Assembly (NCBI GenBank): GCA_946402275.1
Contig: CAMIVY010000001.1
Span: 1-64,000 of the forward strand
Length of the DNA: 64,000 nt
Direction of reading: 5' to 3'
Origin: an uncultured Prevotella sp.
GTDB taxonomy: Bacteria; Bacteroidota; Bacteroidia; Bacteroidales; Bacteroidaceae
A program made the translations under genes and the position numbers. Below, in pieces: positions 63,617-64,000 of this stretch. Numbering within the stretch: the first letter of the stretch is position 1; every line of letters begins with the position of its first letter. The notes under the pieces are model-generated. The model had not been told where the DNA came from, did not search any database, and saw nothing but the letters and a program-made list of their open reading frames with translations.

Positions 63617-64000
63617 GCTGTTCTATCTGATTACATAATTGTTCATACCACTTGACATAATATTTCCGCATCATAGATGCCTGCGTTTGAGTGTCCCCCA
63701 TCTTCTGCAAAGCTTCTTGAGTAATGGGGGCGCCCACCTCGACATGAATACGCCCTTTGTTAAGATGATAGGTACGCTTGGGCAGGATCTTGCCAGGACC
63801 ATAGAGACACATCGGCGTGATGCTAATCCCAAGTTCCTGAGCGATATGGAAAGCACCCTTATGGAAACGTCCGATGCTACAATCCTTGCTGCGTGTTCCC
63901 TCAGGATAGACTGCAATGCTATAGCCTCGATCCACCAAAGAGCGCAACTTGGGCATTAATTGATCGATACCGTCAGCAACAGGATAGAATTCTGCATGAC
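63609..64000 (-). CDS. 1-acylglycerol-3-phosphate acyltransferase-like, 5' part outside window
   Basis: The frame stays open to the window edge (codons for HAEFYPVADGIDQL precede the apparent Met at 63956), so the start lies beyond 64000. YPEGTRSKD is the PlsC second motif and VGAPITQEALQKMG the C-terminal pattern; the first HxxxxD box would be outside. It could be a domain of a larger MMPL-type protein, as such fusions occur in this kind of locus. Confidence 0.8.
   Translation of the reverse strand, partial: HAEFYPVADGIDQLMPKLRSLVDRGYSIAVYPEGTRSKDCSIGRFHKGAFHIAQELGISITPMCLYGPGKILPKRTYHLNKGRIHVEVGAPITQEALQKMGDTQTQASMMRKYYVKWYEQLCNQIEQHV

Overview
The window looks like chromosome of a Bacteroidales bacterium, most likely a Prevotella/Segatella-type gut organism. 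The reasons are Bacteroidetes promoters (TAnnTTTG at -7) before many genes, near absence of Shine-Dalgarno sequences, a class III fructose-bisphosphatase, an arabinose operon with a Nudix-type AraR, and an 8-gene ACP/AMP-ligase/MMPL locus of the flexirubin/aryl-polyene style. The genus is inferred, not proven.

Layout. (1) 1-15 kb is an accessory region. It starts with the tail of a peptidase cassette (copy 1), then a macro-like protein, a CAT-type acetyltransferase, a YjbR protein, a secreted phosphatidylserine decarboxylase-like lipoprotein, two near-identical sugar O-acetyltransferases, a flavodoxin, a TolC/EmrA/EmrB-type efflux operon, an SDR, a small heat-shock protein and a Nim-like flavoprotein. 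Between them lie at least five gene fragments: two different metallo-beta-lactamase-fold pieces, a thioesterase tail, an FKBP head and a frameshifted integrase head beside tRNA-Lys. (2) 15-40 kb is mostly conserved core: hppA, rarA, a TRIC channel, an iron alcohol dehydrogenase, a long run purU-hisH-hisA-hisF-hisIE-ftsE-lysC-lysA-GT-GT-fbp-folK, an ABC-F protein, grpE-dnaJ-folC and galM-galK. (3) 40.4-48.2 kb is the L-arabinose operon: lipoprotein mutarotase, sodium symporter, Nudix regulator, araD, araA and an FGGY kinase. (4) 48.2-54.3 kb is a minus-strand six-gene cassette: unknown 377-aa protein, OB-fold-like protein, BRO antirepressor, VirE/DUF3987 primase-helicase-like protein, small unknown protein and M15 peptidase. 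It has its own promoter, with two perfect inverted DnaA boxes just upstream. Its last two genes recur at the left window edge. (5) 54.4-64 kb is a lipid/polyketide-type locus: AMP ligase, ACP, MMPL exporter fused to a methyltransferase-like domain, two acyltransferases, a secreted esterase and two CrtI-like oxidoreductases. It continues beyond the right edge.

Most notable observations: a 70-85 bp GC-rich dispersed repeat that sits inside reading frames of four unrelated proteins without breaking them; canonical sigma-54 promoters before both chaperone loci (hsp20 and grpE-dnaJ); a 207-bp identical tract shared by the two M15 peptidase genes, suggesting recent conversion; and the DnaA-box/primase cassette, the best candidate for an undescribed system. 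All calls come from reading the sequence; no database search was run.
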